Shown: piece by piece, positions 8,235 to 16,580 of the stretch
Numbering within the stretch: position 1 is the first letter of the stretch
How the letters are laid out: every line of letters begins with the position of its first letter
Assembly: GCF_015558675.1 (NCBI RefSeq)
Contig: NZ_JADMOL010000001.1
Location: 258,799 to 322,798, forward strand
Direction of reading: 5' to 3'
From: Paenibacillus sp. 1001270B_150601_E10
Lineage (GTDB): Bacteria; Bacillota; Bacilli; Paenibacillales; Paenibacillaceae
DNA: 64,000 nucleotides
The notes under the pieces: model-generated
The model's database searches: none
What the model was told of the DNA's origin: nothing
Seen by the model: only the letters and a program-made list of their open reading frames with translations
Position numbers and translations under genes: made by a program

Positions 8235-9113
8235 CTATTCCGAGGCTTTCTTTTTCCGATAGAAAAAGGTCTCCATCGATTCCAGATCATACTGGCTTGG
8301 ATTAAAGATTTGCTCCGTGCTCCCAACAAATAATACACCGCCAGGTCTCAGTGCCTGTGCAAATTTCATATACAATTGCTGCTTGGCTTCTTCCGTAAAG
8401 TAGATCATGACGTTTCTGCATATGATTAGGTCATGATTTGTTTCAAATGAATCAGTCAATAAGTTGTGTTTGCGAAATTGAATCTCACGCTTCAGCGATT
8501 CATTGATTCGAATCGTATCTCCTGCTTGCGTAGAATAACGCGCTTTGAATGAAGGCGGCACATCCTTAAACGCCCGCTCCAAGTAGACGGCTTCCTTCGC
8601 TTTGGCCAACACATTCTCATCGATGTCTGTAGCGGTAATGGACGATTGCTGAATCAAGCCAGCATCATCTAGAATCATAGCTAGACTGTAAGGCTCCTCT
8701 CCTGTTGAGCATGCAGCGCTCCAACACTTTAGACGCTTTGATTCTTTCACCAATTCAGGAATAATAAGATCCTTAAGCGTATGCCAGCGCGTAGGATTCC
8801 GCCAGAATTCAGACACGTTGATCGTCATCCGATCCAGAAATTCGTGATAAATATTGGCGTCCTTGTTCATGGCATCTGCAAATGCTGCAAATGAGGCATA
8901 GCCCAGCTTCATTCGAAGAGTATTCAGTCTTCTGCGCATCTGAGCCTCTTTATATTGGGCAAGGTCAATGCCGCTTTTCTGTTTGATGCGCTCAATAAAC
9001 AAACAATAGTCCTTTGTCTCTTCTTCGGTATACGTAATCGTTCCAGCTTGCTGATCCGTTTGCTGTTCAAATGTTGATCGCAGCATTGGACGTTTGGCTT
9101 CTCTATCTGACAT
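8235..9113 (-). CDS. cheR: chemotaxis protein methyltransferase
   Basis: CheR methylates glutamates of chemoreceptors with S-adenosylmethionine to reset chemotactic signalling. The 292-residue protein has the N-terminal all-alpha domain with the basic QMRRRLNTLR helix, then the SAM domain with CWSAACSTGEEPYSLAM (around residue 130), ATDIDENVL, and the RNVMIYF strand. The start has GGGAGAGGGAG upstream. The location between ndk and aroC is the same as in B. subtilis; no other chemotaxis gene is nearby. Confidence 0.95.
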   Translation of the reverse strand: MSDREAKRPMLRSTFEQQTDQQAGTITYTEEETKDYCLFIERIKQKSGIDLAQYKEAQMRRRLNTLRMKLGYASFAAFADAMNKDANIYHEFLDRMTINVSEFWRNPTRWHTLKDLIIPELVKESKRLKCWSAACSTGEEPYSLAMILDDAGLIQQSSITATDIDENVLAKAKEAVYLERAFKDVPPSFKARYSTQAGDTIRINESLKREIQFRKHNLLTDSFETNHDLIICRNVMIYFTEEAKQQLYMKFAQALRPGGVLFVGSTEQIFNPSQYDLESMETFFYRKKKASE

Positions 9114-9165
9114 TGTTTCTCCCTCTCCCTACTCCACGTTCCAAATCTACATCTTATTATATATA

Positions 9166-9202
9166 TCGAAAAAACACGGCTGAATGTTATATCCGCCGTG
9201 TT
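9166..9202 (-). terminator. terminator after ndk
   Basis: The minus strand shows AACACGGC and GCCGTGTT as a perfect 8-bp stem, followed by a T run, between ndk and cheR. Confidence 0.75.
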
Positions 9203-9270
9203 CATTCCATTCATTGCTGTCATGTAAGCTCTTACAATAATATAGACCATTCAAACGTAGGACGAAAAAA

Positions 9271-9714
9271 TTATAACCAAGGCTCAATCGAGCGCTCGAA
9301 GCGTACCAGTTCACTTTCTACAAACATATTTCCTATTTCTCGTTCAGCGCTCTCAACAGAATCTGAGCCGTGAACAAGATTAAAGTTCGTATGTGAAGCG
9401 AAGTCGCCACGAATGGTGCCTGGAACGGCATCCGTCACCTTTGTCTTGCCGATAACGGCGCGTGATAATGCAATTACATCATCACCTTCCCATACCATCG
9501 CAAACACAGGTCCTGACGTAATAAAATCCACCAATTCACCAAAGAAAGGCTTCTCTTTATGCTCTGCATAATGAAACTCCGCTTGCTCACGAGAAACCAG
9601 CATCAATTTACCGCCAATAAGCTTGAATCCTTTTCGCTCAAAGCGACTTACAATCTCACCAATAAGACCGCGTTGCACGCCGTCTGGCTTTACCATGATG
9701 AATGTGCGTTCCAT
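9271..9714 (-). CDS. ndk: nucleoside diphosphate kinase
   Basis: Ndk balances NTP and dNTP pools by a phosphohistidine ping-pong mechanism. The 147-residue protein has [10 protein letters not shown], the PGTIRGDF loop and the catalytic histidine in [11 protein letters not shown]. The common N-R-N before the histidine reads NFN and the GxTxP loop reads GKTKV, mild divergence. AAGGAG lies seven bases before the ATG. It has its own extended -10 promoter and a terminator, so it is probably monocistronic. Confidence 0.95.
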   Translation of the reverse strand: MERTFIMVKPDGVQRGLIGEIVSRFERKGFKLIGGKLMLVSREQAEFHYAEHKEKPFFGELVDFITSGPVFAMVWEGDDVIALSRAVIGKTKVTDAVPGTIRGDFASHTNFNLVHGSDSVESAEREIGNMFVESELVRFERSIEPWL

Positions 9715-9757
9715 ACGTTCACTCCTTGATAAAATGGTTATGTCCTATAACACAAGC

Positions 9758-9763
9758 ATTATA
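9758..9763 (-). promoter_or_regulatory. ndk extended -10 promoter element
   Basis: The minus strand reads TGGTATAAT, an extended -10 with a perfect TATAAT. No convincing -35 hexamer is seen at the right spacing. It is about 45 bases before the ndk start. Confidence 0.55.
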
Positions 9764-9802
9764 CCAAATTTTTCATGTTCGTACACATGAAAGTTTCAAA
9801 GA

Positions 9803-9839
9803 GGAGAAAAGAAAATGAACTCAACGCCGCTGAGTTCAT
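9803..9839 (-). terminator. terminator after hepT
   Basis: The minus strand has a perfect 9-bp stem ATGAACTCA / TGAGTTCAT followed by TTTTC and further T. It ends the menaquinone and heptaprenyl transcript. Confidence 0.8.
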
Positions 9840-9954
9840 CCTTTTTCCCATCAACGATTGTATAGATACTGCAAACTTCATCGTACTTCCGACTCGAGAC
9901 ATTCCTTCATGCAAATACCCATTATGCCCCTCATGTTTTGGACATGAACACTGG

Positions 9955-10929
9955 TCAATGAGAACGGCTCGCAATAAAGTGAGCAATATCTCTCAAGCTT
10001 CTCTTCGCACGCTGATCAGGAAGCGCCTTAAGTGCATCCAACGCCTTCTCCAAATATTGATTAGCAAGCTCCTCGGCTTTTTGAATGCCGCGGCTAGCTC
10101 GTATCATGTCCAAGGCTTCGGTAACGTCCGTTTCCCCGTTCAACTTGTGAATATGCTTGATCTGTTCAAGAAGCGGATCGCGAAGCTTGGATTCCTGCAG
10201 CGCAAACAAGACAGGTAGCGTAATATTGCCTTGCTTAATATCATTGCCCGGAGGCTTTCCCAGCTGCGCCTCTGTGCCCGTCAAGTCTAGAACATCATCA
10301 CGGATTTGGAAGGTCATTCCGACATTGTAGCCATAACGATACAAGGCATTGCTGATCTTCGAATCTGCTCCAGCTGCAATAGCGCCAAGCTGACAGCTGA
10401 TCGCGATCAGGATCGCAGTCTTTCTGCGAATGCGAAGCAGGTATTGTCGTACCGACTGCTCAGTATTGAAGAAATCCCGAATCTGTTCCATCTCCCCCAG
10501 GCACATCTGCACCATCGCACGGGAGAGGATTTGATGAATGGATGGATTTTTCAGCTCCGTGATCAACATGAGTGCCTTACCGTAAATATAATCCCCCGTA
10601 TACATCGCTATTCGATTATCCCACTTTGATTTAACCGTGAGGTTTCCTCTTCGTGTGCTGGCATCGTCAATCACATCATCATGTACGAGCGAAGCCATAT
10701 GAATGAGCTCCAATGGGACCGCAACCCGCTTCAACTGATCCAAATCGTATGTACCGAACTTGCCAGAAAGCAAGACGAATACAGGGCGTATCCGCTTGCC
10801 TCCTGACTTTAACAAGTGCAGGGAAGTCTCATTTAAAAGCTCATGATCCGAAACGATCGTGCGTTCCAGCTCACGCTCGATAAACGAGACGTCTGATTTC
10901 ATTGTTGCGTAAATGTCCCACAGTTTCAT
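9955..10929 (-). CDS. hepT: heptaprenyl diphosphate synthase component II
   Basis: HepT is the catalytic subunit of the two-component prenyltransferase that makes the C35 menaquinone side chain; HepS (14091-14921) is its partner. The ATG at 10929 follows AGGTGA and gives 324 residues beginning MKLWDIYATMKSDV. Both aspartate-rich motifs are visible: HDDVIDDAS (first, near residue 85) and QIRDDVLDLTG (second), as well as GGKRIRP. The start overlaps mqnA. Between HepS and HepT lie the menaquinone genes, so substrate and side-chain synthesis are co-transcribed. Confidence 0.94.
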   Translation of the reverse strand: MKLWDIYATMKSDVSFIERELERTIVSDHELLNETSLHLLKSGGKRIRPVFVLLSGKFGTYDLDQLKRVAVPLELIHMASLVHDDVIDDASTRRGNLTVKSKWDNRIAMYTGDYIYGKALMLITELKNPSIHQILSRAMVQMCLGEMEQIRDFFNTEQSVRQYLLRIRRKTAILIAISCQLGAIAAGADSKISNALYRYGYNVGMTFQIRDDVLDLTGTEAQLGKPPGNDIKQGNITLPVLFALQESKLRDPLLEQIKHIHKLNGETDVTEALDMIRASRGIQKAEELANQYLEKALDALKALPDQRAKRSLRDIAHFIASRSH

Positions 10930-10937
10930 GCTTTCAC

Positions 10938-11819
10938 CTAACCAACTGTATTTTCCGACCAAATATCAAGGTGTACCTTATGATCAATCAAGCCTAACTC
11001 GTAGGCATATTCGAAATAACGCTGCAGACCACGCTGCTGTTCTGGGCCAAAGTCATGATTTAAGCCCGCAAAATAATAGCGCCAATATTCTGCCGTGCCA
11101 CCGATCTGCTTCACTGCTTCCTGAACCAGCGGCTCAGGGTTAGCGATGCTAAGCTGCTTGCTGGCTTCAAAGGCATCCACGATTTCTCTGATCTCTGCCG
11201 GGCATCGTTCAATGATATCCTTTCGAACGGCCCAAACCGCAAAGGTCATCCACTCTCCTGTCCATTCATGCCAGCTTTCGCACAGGTCCACGACCTCATA
11301 CTGCGGGTTCCGAACATTATCCCAGTATGCCCGAATCGCATGGTCTCCGATAAGCAAAGCCCCATCCGCCACAGCCATCATGTCCTCTAGCACAGGCTCC
11401 ATCGGCAAGTACTCAGGGCTTGCTTCGTATCGTTTTGCTACAATGATCTTGAGCAAATTGATAGAGGTAGCAGAAGTTGTGGTTAAGGCAATCTTGCCTT
11501 TTAACACCTCAGCAAGCGGCTTCTTCAAGAACAATAGAATTGAATTCACCTTGCCATGGGCACTAACCGATAAATCTGGAAAGAGCGCATAACGCTCACT
11601 CGATACTCCATAAGCAAAGGAGGATATCGGCCCCATGTCGATCGACCCTTCCTTCATCGCTTTGTTAAGAGAAGAAGGAACAGCTGGTATCATTTCAACA
11701 TGCGCGCTGCTTAGCTGCGGATTGAAGTGGTAGAACATTGGCCATACATTCGTGTAGTTAATTCTTCCGATACGAATCGTTGCCGTCTCCTGCTCCTGCT
11801 GACTTTGTTCATGATTCAT
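10938..11819 (-). CDS. mqnA: chorismate dehydratase of the futalosine pathway
   Basis: MqnA removes water from chorismate to give 3-enolpyruvylbenzoate, the first step of the futalosine menaquinone route. From the ATG at 11819 (preceded by GGGGGG) the protein has 293 residues in a periplasmic-binding-protein-like fold without signal peptide. IRIGRINYTNVWPMFYHF near the N-terminus, the MGPISSFAY segment, and the LLIGDHAI strand are typical of the family. It overlaps ubiX upstream and nearly abuts hepT. Its presence implies that this organism does not depend only on the o-succinylbenzoate route used by B. subtilis. Confidence 0.9.
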   Translation of the reverse strand: MNHEQSQQEQETATIRIGRINYTNVWPMFYHFNPQLSSAHVEMIPAVPSSLNKAMKEGSIDMGPISSFAYGVSSERYALFPDLSVSAHGKVNSILLFLKKPLAEVLKGKIALTTTSATSINLLKIIVAKRYEASPEYLPMEPVLEDMMAVADGALLIGDHAIRAYWDNVRNPQYEVVDLCESWHEWTGEWMTFAVWAVRKDIIERCPAEIREIVDAFEASKQLSIANPEPLVQEAVKQIGGTAEYWRYYFAGLNHDFGPEQQRGLQRYFEYAYELGLIDHKVHLDIWSENTVG

Positions 11820-12414
11820 TCGGATCCCCCCACCGTGTAAACAGTTCATGTTCAATATTTAGACTGTCAAGGACTTTACCAACCAAAAAATTGACGATAT
11901 CATCAAGCGTCTTCGGCTTATGGTAGAAAGCCGGCATTGCTGGGATAAGCTTTACGCCCATGTTTGACAACTTGAGCATATTTTCAAGATGAATGGCATG
12001 CATTGGCGTTTCTCTAGGAACAAGCACCAATGGCCTTCCTTCTTTCATCATCACATCAGCTGCTCTCGCCATAAGGTTGTCAGATGCCCCATGCGCGATA
12101 GAAGAGAGCGTTCCCATAGAGCATGGCATAATGATCATGCCTTTGACTCGGAACGATCCGCTTGCAATACTTGCTCCAATGTCGGCAATCGGATGCATCT
12201 GAATCGCTGCATCTTGTCCAAATGCCTGCTCAATCGCTTCTTGGCGCTTCGTTACTTTCCAGTCCAACTCTTCCTTCAATACCCGCCATCCAGCTTCTGT
12301 AATCAGCAGATGCACAAAATGTCCGGCATCCAGCAAAGATTGAACAAGGCGAACGCCGTAAATTGCGCCGCTCGCCCCTGTAATCCCTACAATCCATCGA
12401 TCCATTTGCTTCAT
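11809..12414 (-). CDS. ubiX: flavin prenyltransferase, UbiX family
   Basis: UbiX makes the prenylated FMN cofactor used by UbiD-type decarboxylases. In futalosine-pathway genomes a UbiX/UbiD-like pair is thought to act late in menaquinone synthesis. The 201-residue protein has the flavin-binding GITGASGAIYG, MPCSMGTLSSIA, and the RPLVLVPRETPMH signature. The ATG overlaps the ubiA stop (TGATG). No UbiD partner is in the window. Confidence 0.92.
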   Translation of the reverse strand: MKQMDRWIVGITGASGAIYGVRLVQSLLDAGHFVHLLITEAGWRVLKEELDWKVTKRQEAIEQAFGQDAAIQMHPIADIGASIASGSFRVKGMIIMPCSMGTLSSIAHGASDNLMARAADVMMKEGRPLVLVPRETPMHAIHLENMLKLSNMGVKLIPAMPAFYHKPKTLDDIVNFLVGKVLDSLNIEHELFTRWGDPNES

Positions 12415-13283
12415 CAGCTTAACACCACCAAGTCAATCAAGGTAAAGAAGAACACTACCATGCTGAGTGCTCCATTCATAGTGAAGAATGCCGTATTCAA
12501 ACGAGTAAGGTCATTAGCCTTCACAATAAGGTGCTCATAGATCAAGAGACCACAAGCAATGACGATGCCGAGAATATAGATCCAGCTTAGATTCGTGAGC
12601 CAAATTAAGAGCAAAAATCCAATCGCTGTCACAATATGAAAGCCTCTGGCGATCTTCAATGACTTTGCAATTCCAAATCGAACTGGGATGGAATGCAAGC
12701 CTTCCTTTTTATCGAAATCATAGTCCTGACATGCATAGACGATATCAAAGCCGGTTGTCCAGCATGCGATCGTGATAAAGAATATAATCGCTGTCCAATC
12801 GATAACATTGGTCACCGCGACCCAGCCCCCGAGGGGAGCGAGCGCAATCGTAAAGCCCAGAATAACATGGCAGAGCCAAGTAAAGCGCTTTGTGAAAGAA
12901 TAAAAGACAAGCATAAATACAGCGATTGGCAGAAGATAAAAAGATAATGGCTCAAGCATCGCCGCCGCTAATATGAGAAGGCCAAATGACACTACCGTAA
13001 AGAGAAGAACCTCTCCCGCCTTCAATAGTCCGGCTGGGATTGCACGATTCGCTGTGCGAGGATTCTTCGCATCAATCGCCGCATCAATTAATCGATTAAG
13101 CGCCATGGCAGCACTTCTCGCTCCTACCATTGCAACTAGAATCCAACCGACTTGTCCCCACGACGGAAGATGGCCGTTCACCAGCATGGAACCGACGAGG
13201 GCACCCATAAATGCAAATGGCAGTGCAAATAACGTATGCTCAATCTTGATCATCTCAAGAAAGACCTTTACTTTCTTAAACAT
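12414..13283 (-). CDS. UbiA-family polyprenyltransferase (menaquinone synthesis)
   Basis: UbiA-family enzymes attach a polyprenyl chain to an aromatic ring in the membrane. From the ATG at 13283 (AAAGGGGA upstream) the protein has 289 residues and about eight hydrophobic segments. The two aspartate-rich motifs are visible: NRLIDAAID and YACQDYDFDKKEG. It lies between menG and ubiX-mqnA, so it is most likely the prenyltransferase of the futalosine route (sometimes called MqnP) rather than MenA. That assignment is inferred from context; the family is certain. Confidence 0.9.
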   Translation of the reverse strand: MFKKVKVFLEMIKIEHTLFALPFAFMGALVGSMLVNGHLPSWGQVGWILVAMVGARSAAMALNRLIDAAIDAKNPRTANRAIPAGLLKAGEVLLFTVVSFGLLILAAAMLEPLSFYLLPIAVFMLVFYSFTKRFTWLCHVILGFTIALAPLGGWVAVTNVIDWTAIIFFITIACWTTGFDIVYACQDYDFDKKEGLHSIPVRFGIAKSLKIARGFHIVTAIGFLLLIWLTNLSWIYILGIVIACGLLIYEHLIVKANDLTRLNTAFFTMNGALSMVVFFFTLIDLVVLS

Positions 13284-14013
13284 GTTCATTCCCCTTTGTT
13301 CCGATATGAAGAGCTGCGATTCCACTCATTAACGGATACGCTTCGACATCGTTAAGACCCGCTTCGATGAACATCTGCTTAAGCTCCTTATGGTCGGGGA
13401 ATGCTGCAAGTGATTCTGGAAGCCACTTATATTGATCATAACGCTTTGCAATCCACTTTCCAAGCATTGGAAGAAGCCTTTGGAAGTAAAAATAATAAAT
13501 GCTCTTAAATGGCTGCCATGTAGGCTTGGACAGTTCCAGGCATACAACCTTGCCTCCTGGCTTGACGACTCTTCGCATCTCGCGAATAACTTGCATGTAA
13601 TCAGGCACATTGCGAAGTCCGAAGCCAATCGTAATATAATCAAACGTATTGTCCTCAAACGGAAGCTCCATCGCATTGCCTTCAATCAAGCGAATCTGTC
13701 TCGTTAATCCAATCTTGTCGATCTTTTGTTGGCCATGCATAAGCATATTCGGACTGAAATCAAGTCCTGTAATCTGCCCCGTCTTGCTCGCCTGTGCAAG
13801 CTGAATCGTCCAGTCGCAAGTACCACAGCACAAATCCAGTGCATTCTGGCCGACCTGCACATTCATCTTTCTCATCGTGAAACGACGCCAAGCTTTATGT
13901 CTACGGAAGCTCAAGATATCATTCATAATATCGTATTTCGGAGCTATACTTTCGAACACAGCGTGAACGTGCTTCTCCTTTTGTTCCCCGGTCTTCGGCG
14001 ATTGTGTATTCAC
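13276..14013 (-). CDS. menG: demethylmenaquinone methyltransferase
   Basis: MenG (UbiE family) performs the last methylation of menaquinone with SAM. It starts at a GTG preceded by AAGGGTGA and has 245 residues. Family markers are HAVFESIAPKYDIMNDILSF, the SAM loop DLCCGTCDWT, GLDFSPNML and GFGLRNVPD. The end overlaps the start of ubiA. B. subtilis also has menG between hepS and hepT, but without the mqnA-ubiX-ubiA block. Confidence 0.95.
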   Translation of the reverse strand: MNTQSPKTGEQKEKHVHAVFESIAPKYDIMNDILSFRRHKAWRRFTMRKMNVQVGQNALDLCCGTCDWTIQLAQASKTGQITGLDFSPNMLMHGQQKIDKIGLTRQIRLIEGNAMELPFEDNTFDYITIGFGLRNVPDYMQVIREMRRVVKPGGKVVCLELSKPTWQPFKSIYYFYFQRLLPMLGKWIAKRYDQYKWLPESLAAFPDHKELKQMFIEAGLNDVEAYPLMSGIAALHIGTKGNEHV

Positions 14014-14090
14014 GTTTCGTCACCCTTCCCTTATATCGCCTATCTTTATCATTATGTTTGGGAGGATCCAGCTCATCGTTCTGATTCTCT

Positions 14091-14921
14091 TTACGAGGAA
14101 AATGACGGCACCTCGTTCTTGATCACTTCGATATCTAAATGAAGCTGCCGTTTGCATTCATCCAAGACTTCTTCCACCTGCCGTCTAGCCTGCTTCAGCA
14201 TGTCCTGCAGAACGTGTTGAACTTGGTACTTCTTCATGAGTCCCTTCCACGTATCCTCATCCCAAGCTCGATTCATCAGAAGCTCTCTTTCTTCACGCGT
14301 TCCCTGCTGCAGGATGCGCCAATATCCATAGCTTCCATCGAAGGCGGAATACGCACTCGCTCTTTCTGTTTCTTGCTCGACAACTTCCAGCTTGGACAAT
14401 TCGTGCAATGCTTTCCCCCACAATTCCACATCATGCGCACTCATGTGCGTATCCCATGCTTGGAATACACATTGCTTCAGCTTCGTTTTGTCCGAAATAT
14501 AGCTTTCAGCGGTCATCCTAAACTGCTTCATCTTGTCCACCATCGTCATCTTCATGCGATTCACTTCGCATACCGCACGGCTTAACAGCTGTATGGCTTC
14601 GATCTGTCCGGCCTGTGCTAGAAGGTGATAGAATCGGCTACTAAAATAATCTCCCGCGAGCACCTTCAATTGTCTGGAACGCATATTGCGATCATCTCCA
14701 TGATCACTTGCCAGTTCAACGGTGTCATGCGTATCCAAGGCAAGTTGAACAAGCGAGGTGACAACTTCGGGCAGTTCCCCCAGCTTAGCATGATTGCGAC
14801 TCATAAAAGCACACAAAAGACCTGCTCTGGCGCTAGCCAATTCAGGGAGCTTTGTGTGCGCTTGAATCATATCATGCGATGCATAGAAATGTACAAGTTG
14901 CGGTATACGGTAACCCTTCAT
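14091..14921 (-). CDS. hepS: heptaprenyl diphosphate synthase component I
   Basis: HepS is the non-catalytic small partner of HepT that sets product length. The start at 14921 is chosen because GGAGG lies seven bases upstream; the protein is then 276 residues. It is rich in helices with no metal motif, as expected (IPQLVHFYASHDMIQ, SARAGLLCAF, GDYFSSRFYHLLA). The last segment, GDYxSSxxYxLLA, is the most characteristic of the HEPPP-synthase subunit 1 family. It is the first gene of the men/hep cluster. Confidence 0.85.
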   Translation of the reverse strand: MKGYRIPQLVHFYASHDMIQAHTKLPELASARAGLLCAFMSRNHAKLGELPEVVTSLVQLALDTHDTVELASDHGDDRNMRSRQLKVLAGDYFSSRFYHLLAQAGQIEAIQLLSRAVCEVNRMKMTMVDKMKQFRMTAESYISDKTKLKQCVFQAWDTHMSAHDVELWGKALHELSKLEVVEQETERASAYSAFDGSYGYWRILQQGTREERELLMNRAWDEDTWKGLMKKYQVQHVLQDMLKQARRQVEEVLDECKRQLHLDIEVIKNEVPSFSS

Positions 14922-15049
14922 GATAATGCCTCCGAGTGTTGTCATCCATCTGGATGTCGTGATCTAAATCATTATAGCATAGGTTATAATCATGCGGACA
15001 ACATTTATTGGGCAGAAATCTCCAGTCTCTGCCAGCTAATCATCGTGAA

Positions 15050-15601
15050 TCATTGTCCTGCAGGCGCAAATTTCTTGTGCCACATTGTGGTATATGTAAG
15101 GCGAAGCGCTTGCTCCGTTGTTTTCGACAGCTCTGAAGAGGCTGCCTTAAGCTCTTGCAAATGCGCTTCTGCCACTTGATCCTTTCGTGCATCAAGCCCG
15201 AGAAGAATCTGCTTCTTATGTGCTTTTCGATCATCTACTACAATCCGAAGCTGTAAGCGATCCACATTGTTCATCTCCACGAAGCTGAAGTTCAGCCAGT
15301 GATACAGTTCTTCATATAGAAGAGAGGGCGTCATAATGGAAGCCGCTACCTTAATATCAAGTGATAGGCTTCCATTGGAGCTGTAATGTGCACGTGACAG
15401 TGGAAATGAATGCTTGGCTGCTTCCAATTGGTCGACAAGCATTTCTTCACTTAACCCTTTAACCGCTTGTTGAGAAGTAAAAACAGGCAAATCATACCCT
15501 TTGCCCTGCTCCAGCTCCTTTAAGGATGCGAGCATCCCCAAGCCTGCCATGATTACGAATGTAGCAAGGATGGAACCAATGAATAATTGAAGCTTCTTCA
15601 C
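15050..15601 (-). CDS. membrane-anchored protein of unknown function
   Basis: A 183-residue frame starts at GTG with GAGGTGA six bases upstream. Residues 5-27 form one hydrophobic segment (LFIGSILATFVIMAGLGMLA) that is a signal anchor or uncleaved signal; the rest is hydrophilic, of mixed alpha and beta character, and outside the membrane by charge. I do not recognise a family. It lies between mtrB and hepS, replacing nothing known in B. subtilis, and a terminator separates it from mtrB, so it may be transcribed with hepS from its own promoter. Confidence 0.7.
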   Translation of the reverse strand: MKKLQLFIGSILATFVIMAGLGMLASLKELEQGKGYDLPVFTSQQAVKGLSEEMLVDQLEAAKHSFPLSRAHYSSNGSLSLDIKVAASIMTPSLLYEELYHWLNFSFVEMNNVDRLQLRIVVDDRKAHKKQILLGLDARKDQVAEAHLQELKAASSELSKTTEQALRLTYTTMWHKKFAPAGQ

Positions 15602-15682
15602 GAAGAATCACCTCACAAGCATTTCCTTGCATGCTATTCAGTCTCGTCGGATGCAAGGATGTCCATACCTCATTCTACAACG

Positions 15683-15704
15683 AAAAAAAGCAGGCTATGC
15701 CTGC
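15683..15704 (-). terminator. terminator after mtrB
   Basis: GCAGGC-ATA-GCCTGC followed by TTTTTTT on the minus strand begins one base after the mtrB stop. Confidence 0.85.
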
Positions 15705-15705
15705 A

Positions 15706-15933
15706 TTATTCATCCTTATCTGTATGAATGACACCGTGCTTCGTCATGATCATGGCCTTGCCTCTTACTTTGACAGCCGAAGTGTGATCTGTAAACTGGG
15801 CGATCAGCACCTCGTTCTTGTCAAGTTTCTCCATATGATGAAAACGGGTATCCTGTCCGCGTGTCAAACCGATAACCTGTACCCCTTGTTCCTTCGCTTT
15901 AACGACGATATAGTCATTATGATTCTGTTCCAT
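15706..15933 (-). CDS. mtrB: trp RNA-binding attenuation protein (TRAP)
   Basis: TRAP forms a tryptophan-activated 11-subunit ring that wraps trp leader RNA and favours the terminator. The 75-residue protein has the normal length and strong family sequence: [44 protein letters not shown]. The three RNA-contact residues known in B. subtilis (K37, K56, R58) correspond to K36, K55 and R57 here. GGAGGAC lies seven bases before the ATG. Its partner in B. subtilis, mtrA/folE, is absent; hbs lies directly upstream. A matching TRAP site precedes trpE at 4878-4926. Confidence 0.96.
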   Translation of the reverse strand: MEQNHNDYIVVKAKEQGVQVIGLTRGQDTRFHHMEKLDKNEVLIAQFTDHTSAVKVRGKAMIMTKHGVIHTDKDE

Positions 15934-16088
15934 ATGTGATGTCCTCCTCCAGCGTGCAGGCTGGACTCAATGTCCAGCAAGCCTGTCCATACCTTTAATC
16001 ATGAATGCTTGAAGTGGGCTTGTCAACCATCCTTCCAAGCCTTTGCACTTCATCTGGATTTCATCATGTCCTTCACACCCATTAAGGA

Positions 16089-16120
16089 ATCAAGCCGTGA
16101 CGTCGTGGCCACGGCTTGAT
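16089..16120 (-). terminator. inverted repeat after hbs, likely terminator
   Basis: ATCAAGCCGTG and CACGGCTTGAT form a perfect 11-bp stem with a 10-base loop, 20 bases past the hbs stop. There is no clear T run on the minus side, so it may be a weak terminator or an RNA-stabilising hairpin. Confidence 0.5.
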
Positions 16121-16140
16121 CAGAACAAGTCATCTATTCC

Positions 16141-16413
16141 TTAGTTAATGCCATCTTTCAACGCTTTTCCTGGCTTGAAAGCTGGAACTTTGCTTGCTGC
16201 AATCTCGATTTCTTCACCCGTTTGCGGGTTGCGTCCTTTACGAGCGGAACGCTCGCGCACCTCAAAGTTTCCGAATCCTACAAGCTGAACTTTGTCGCCA
16301 TTTTGAAGGGCTTTGGAAATAGCGTCAAATACTGCATCCACCACTTTTGTAACATCCTTCTTAGACAGTTCCGTTGCTTCAGATACGTCTGTAATCAATT
16401 CAGATTTGTTCAT
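16141..16413 (-). CDS. hbs: HU-type DNA-binding protein
   Basis: HU compacts and bends DNA as a dimer. The 90-residue protein opens [21 protein letters not shown] and carries the DNA-binding arm [21 protein letters not shown] and the [13 protein letters not shown] end, all typical. GGGAGGTGA precedes the ATG. The position upstream of mtrB is as in B. subtilis. Confidence 0.97.
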   Translation of the reverse strand: MNKSELITDVSEATELSKKDVTKVVDAVFDAISKALQNGDKVQLVGFGNFEVRERSARKGRNPQTGEEIEIAASKVPAFKPGKALKDGIN

Positions 16414-16537
16414 TTAAGCTCACCTCCCAATTGAAATATGCTTATGATCCCATTCATGCACGGAATTCCTATACTTTATACCTTAAAAAAGGCAGAATGT
16501 CGCATTTTTATGGGCTTTTTGCCGTTTCACCAGATTT

Positions 16538-16566
16538 ATAGTAATATATGGAGATTCTGATTGCAA
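16538..16566 (-). promoter_or_regulatory. hbs promoter candidate
   Basis: The minus strand has TTGCAA (16561-16566), a 17-base spacer and TACTAT (16538-16543), giving a leader of about 120 bases before hbs. The transporter operon ends only 15 bases upstream. Confidence 0.55.
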
Positions 16567-16580
16567 GAAAATTCCTGTTT

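Noticed and set aside
16487-16521. Terminator downstream of the sugar permease gene
   Set aside because: Only a 4-bp GGCA/TGCC stem around a long loop before the T run; too weak to call, and it lies in the hbs leader.
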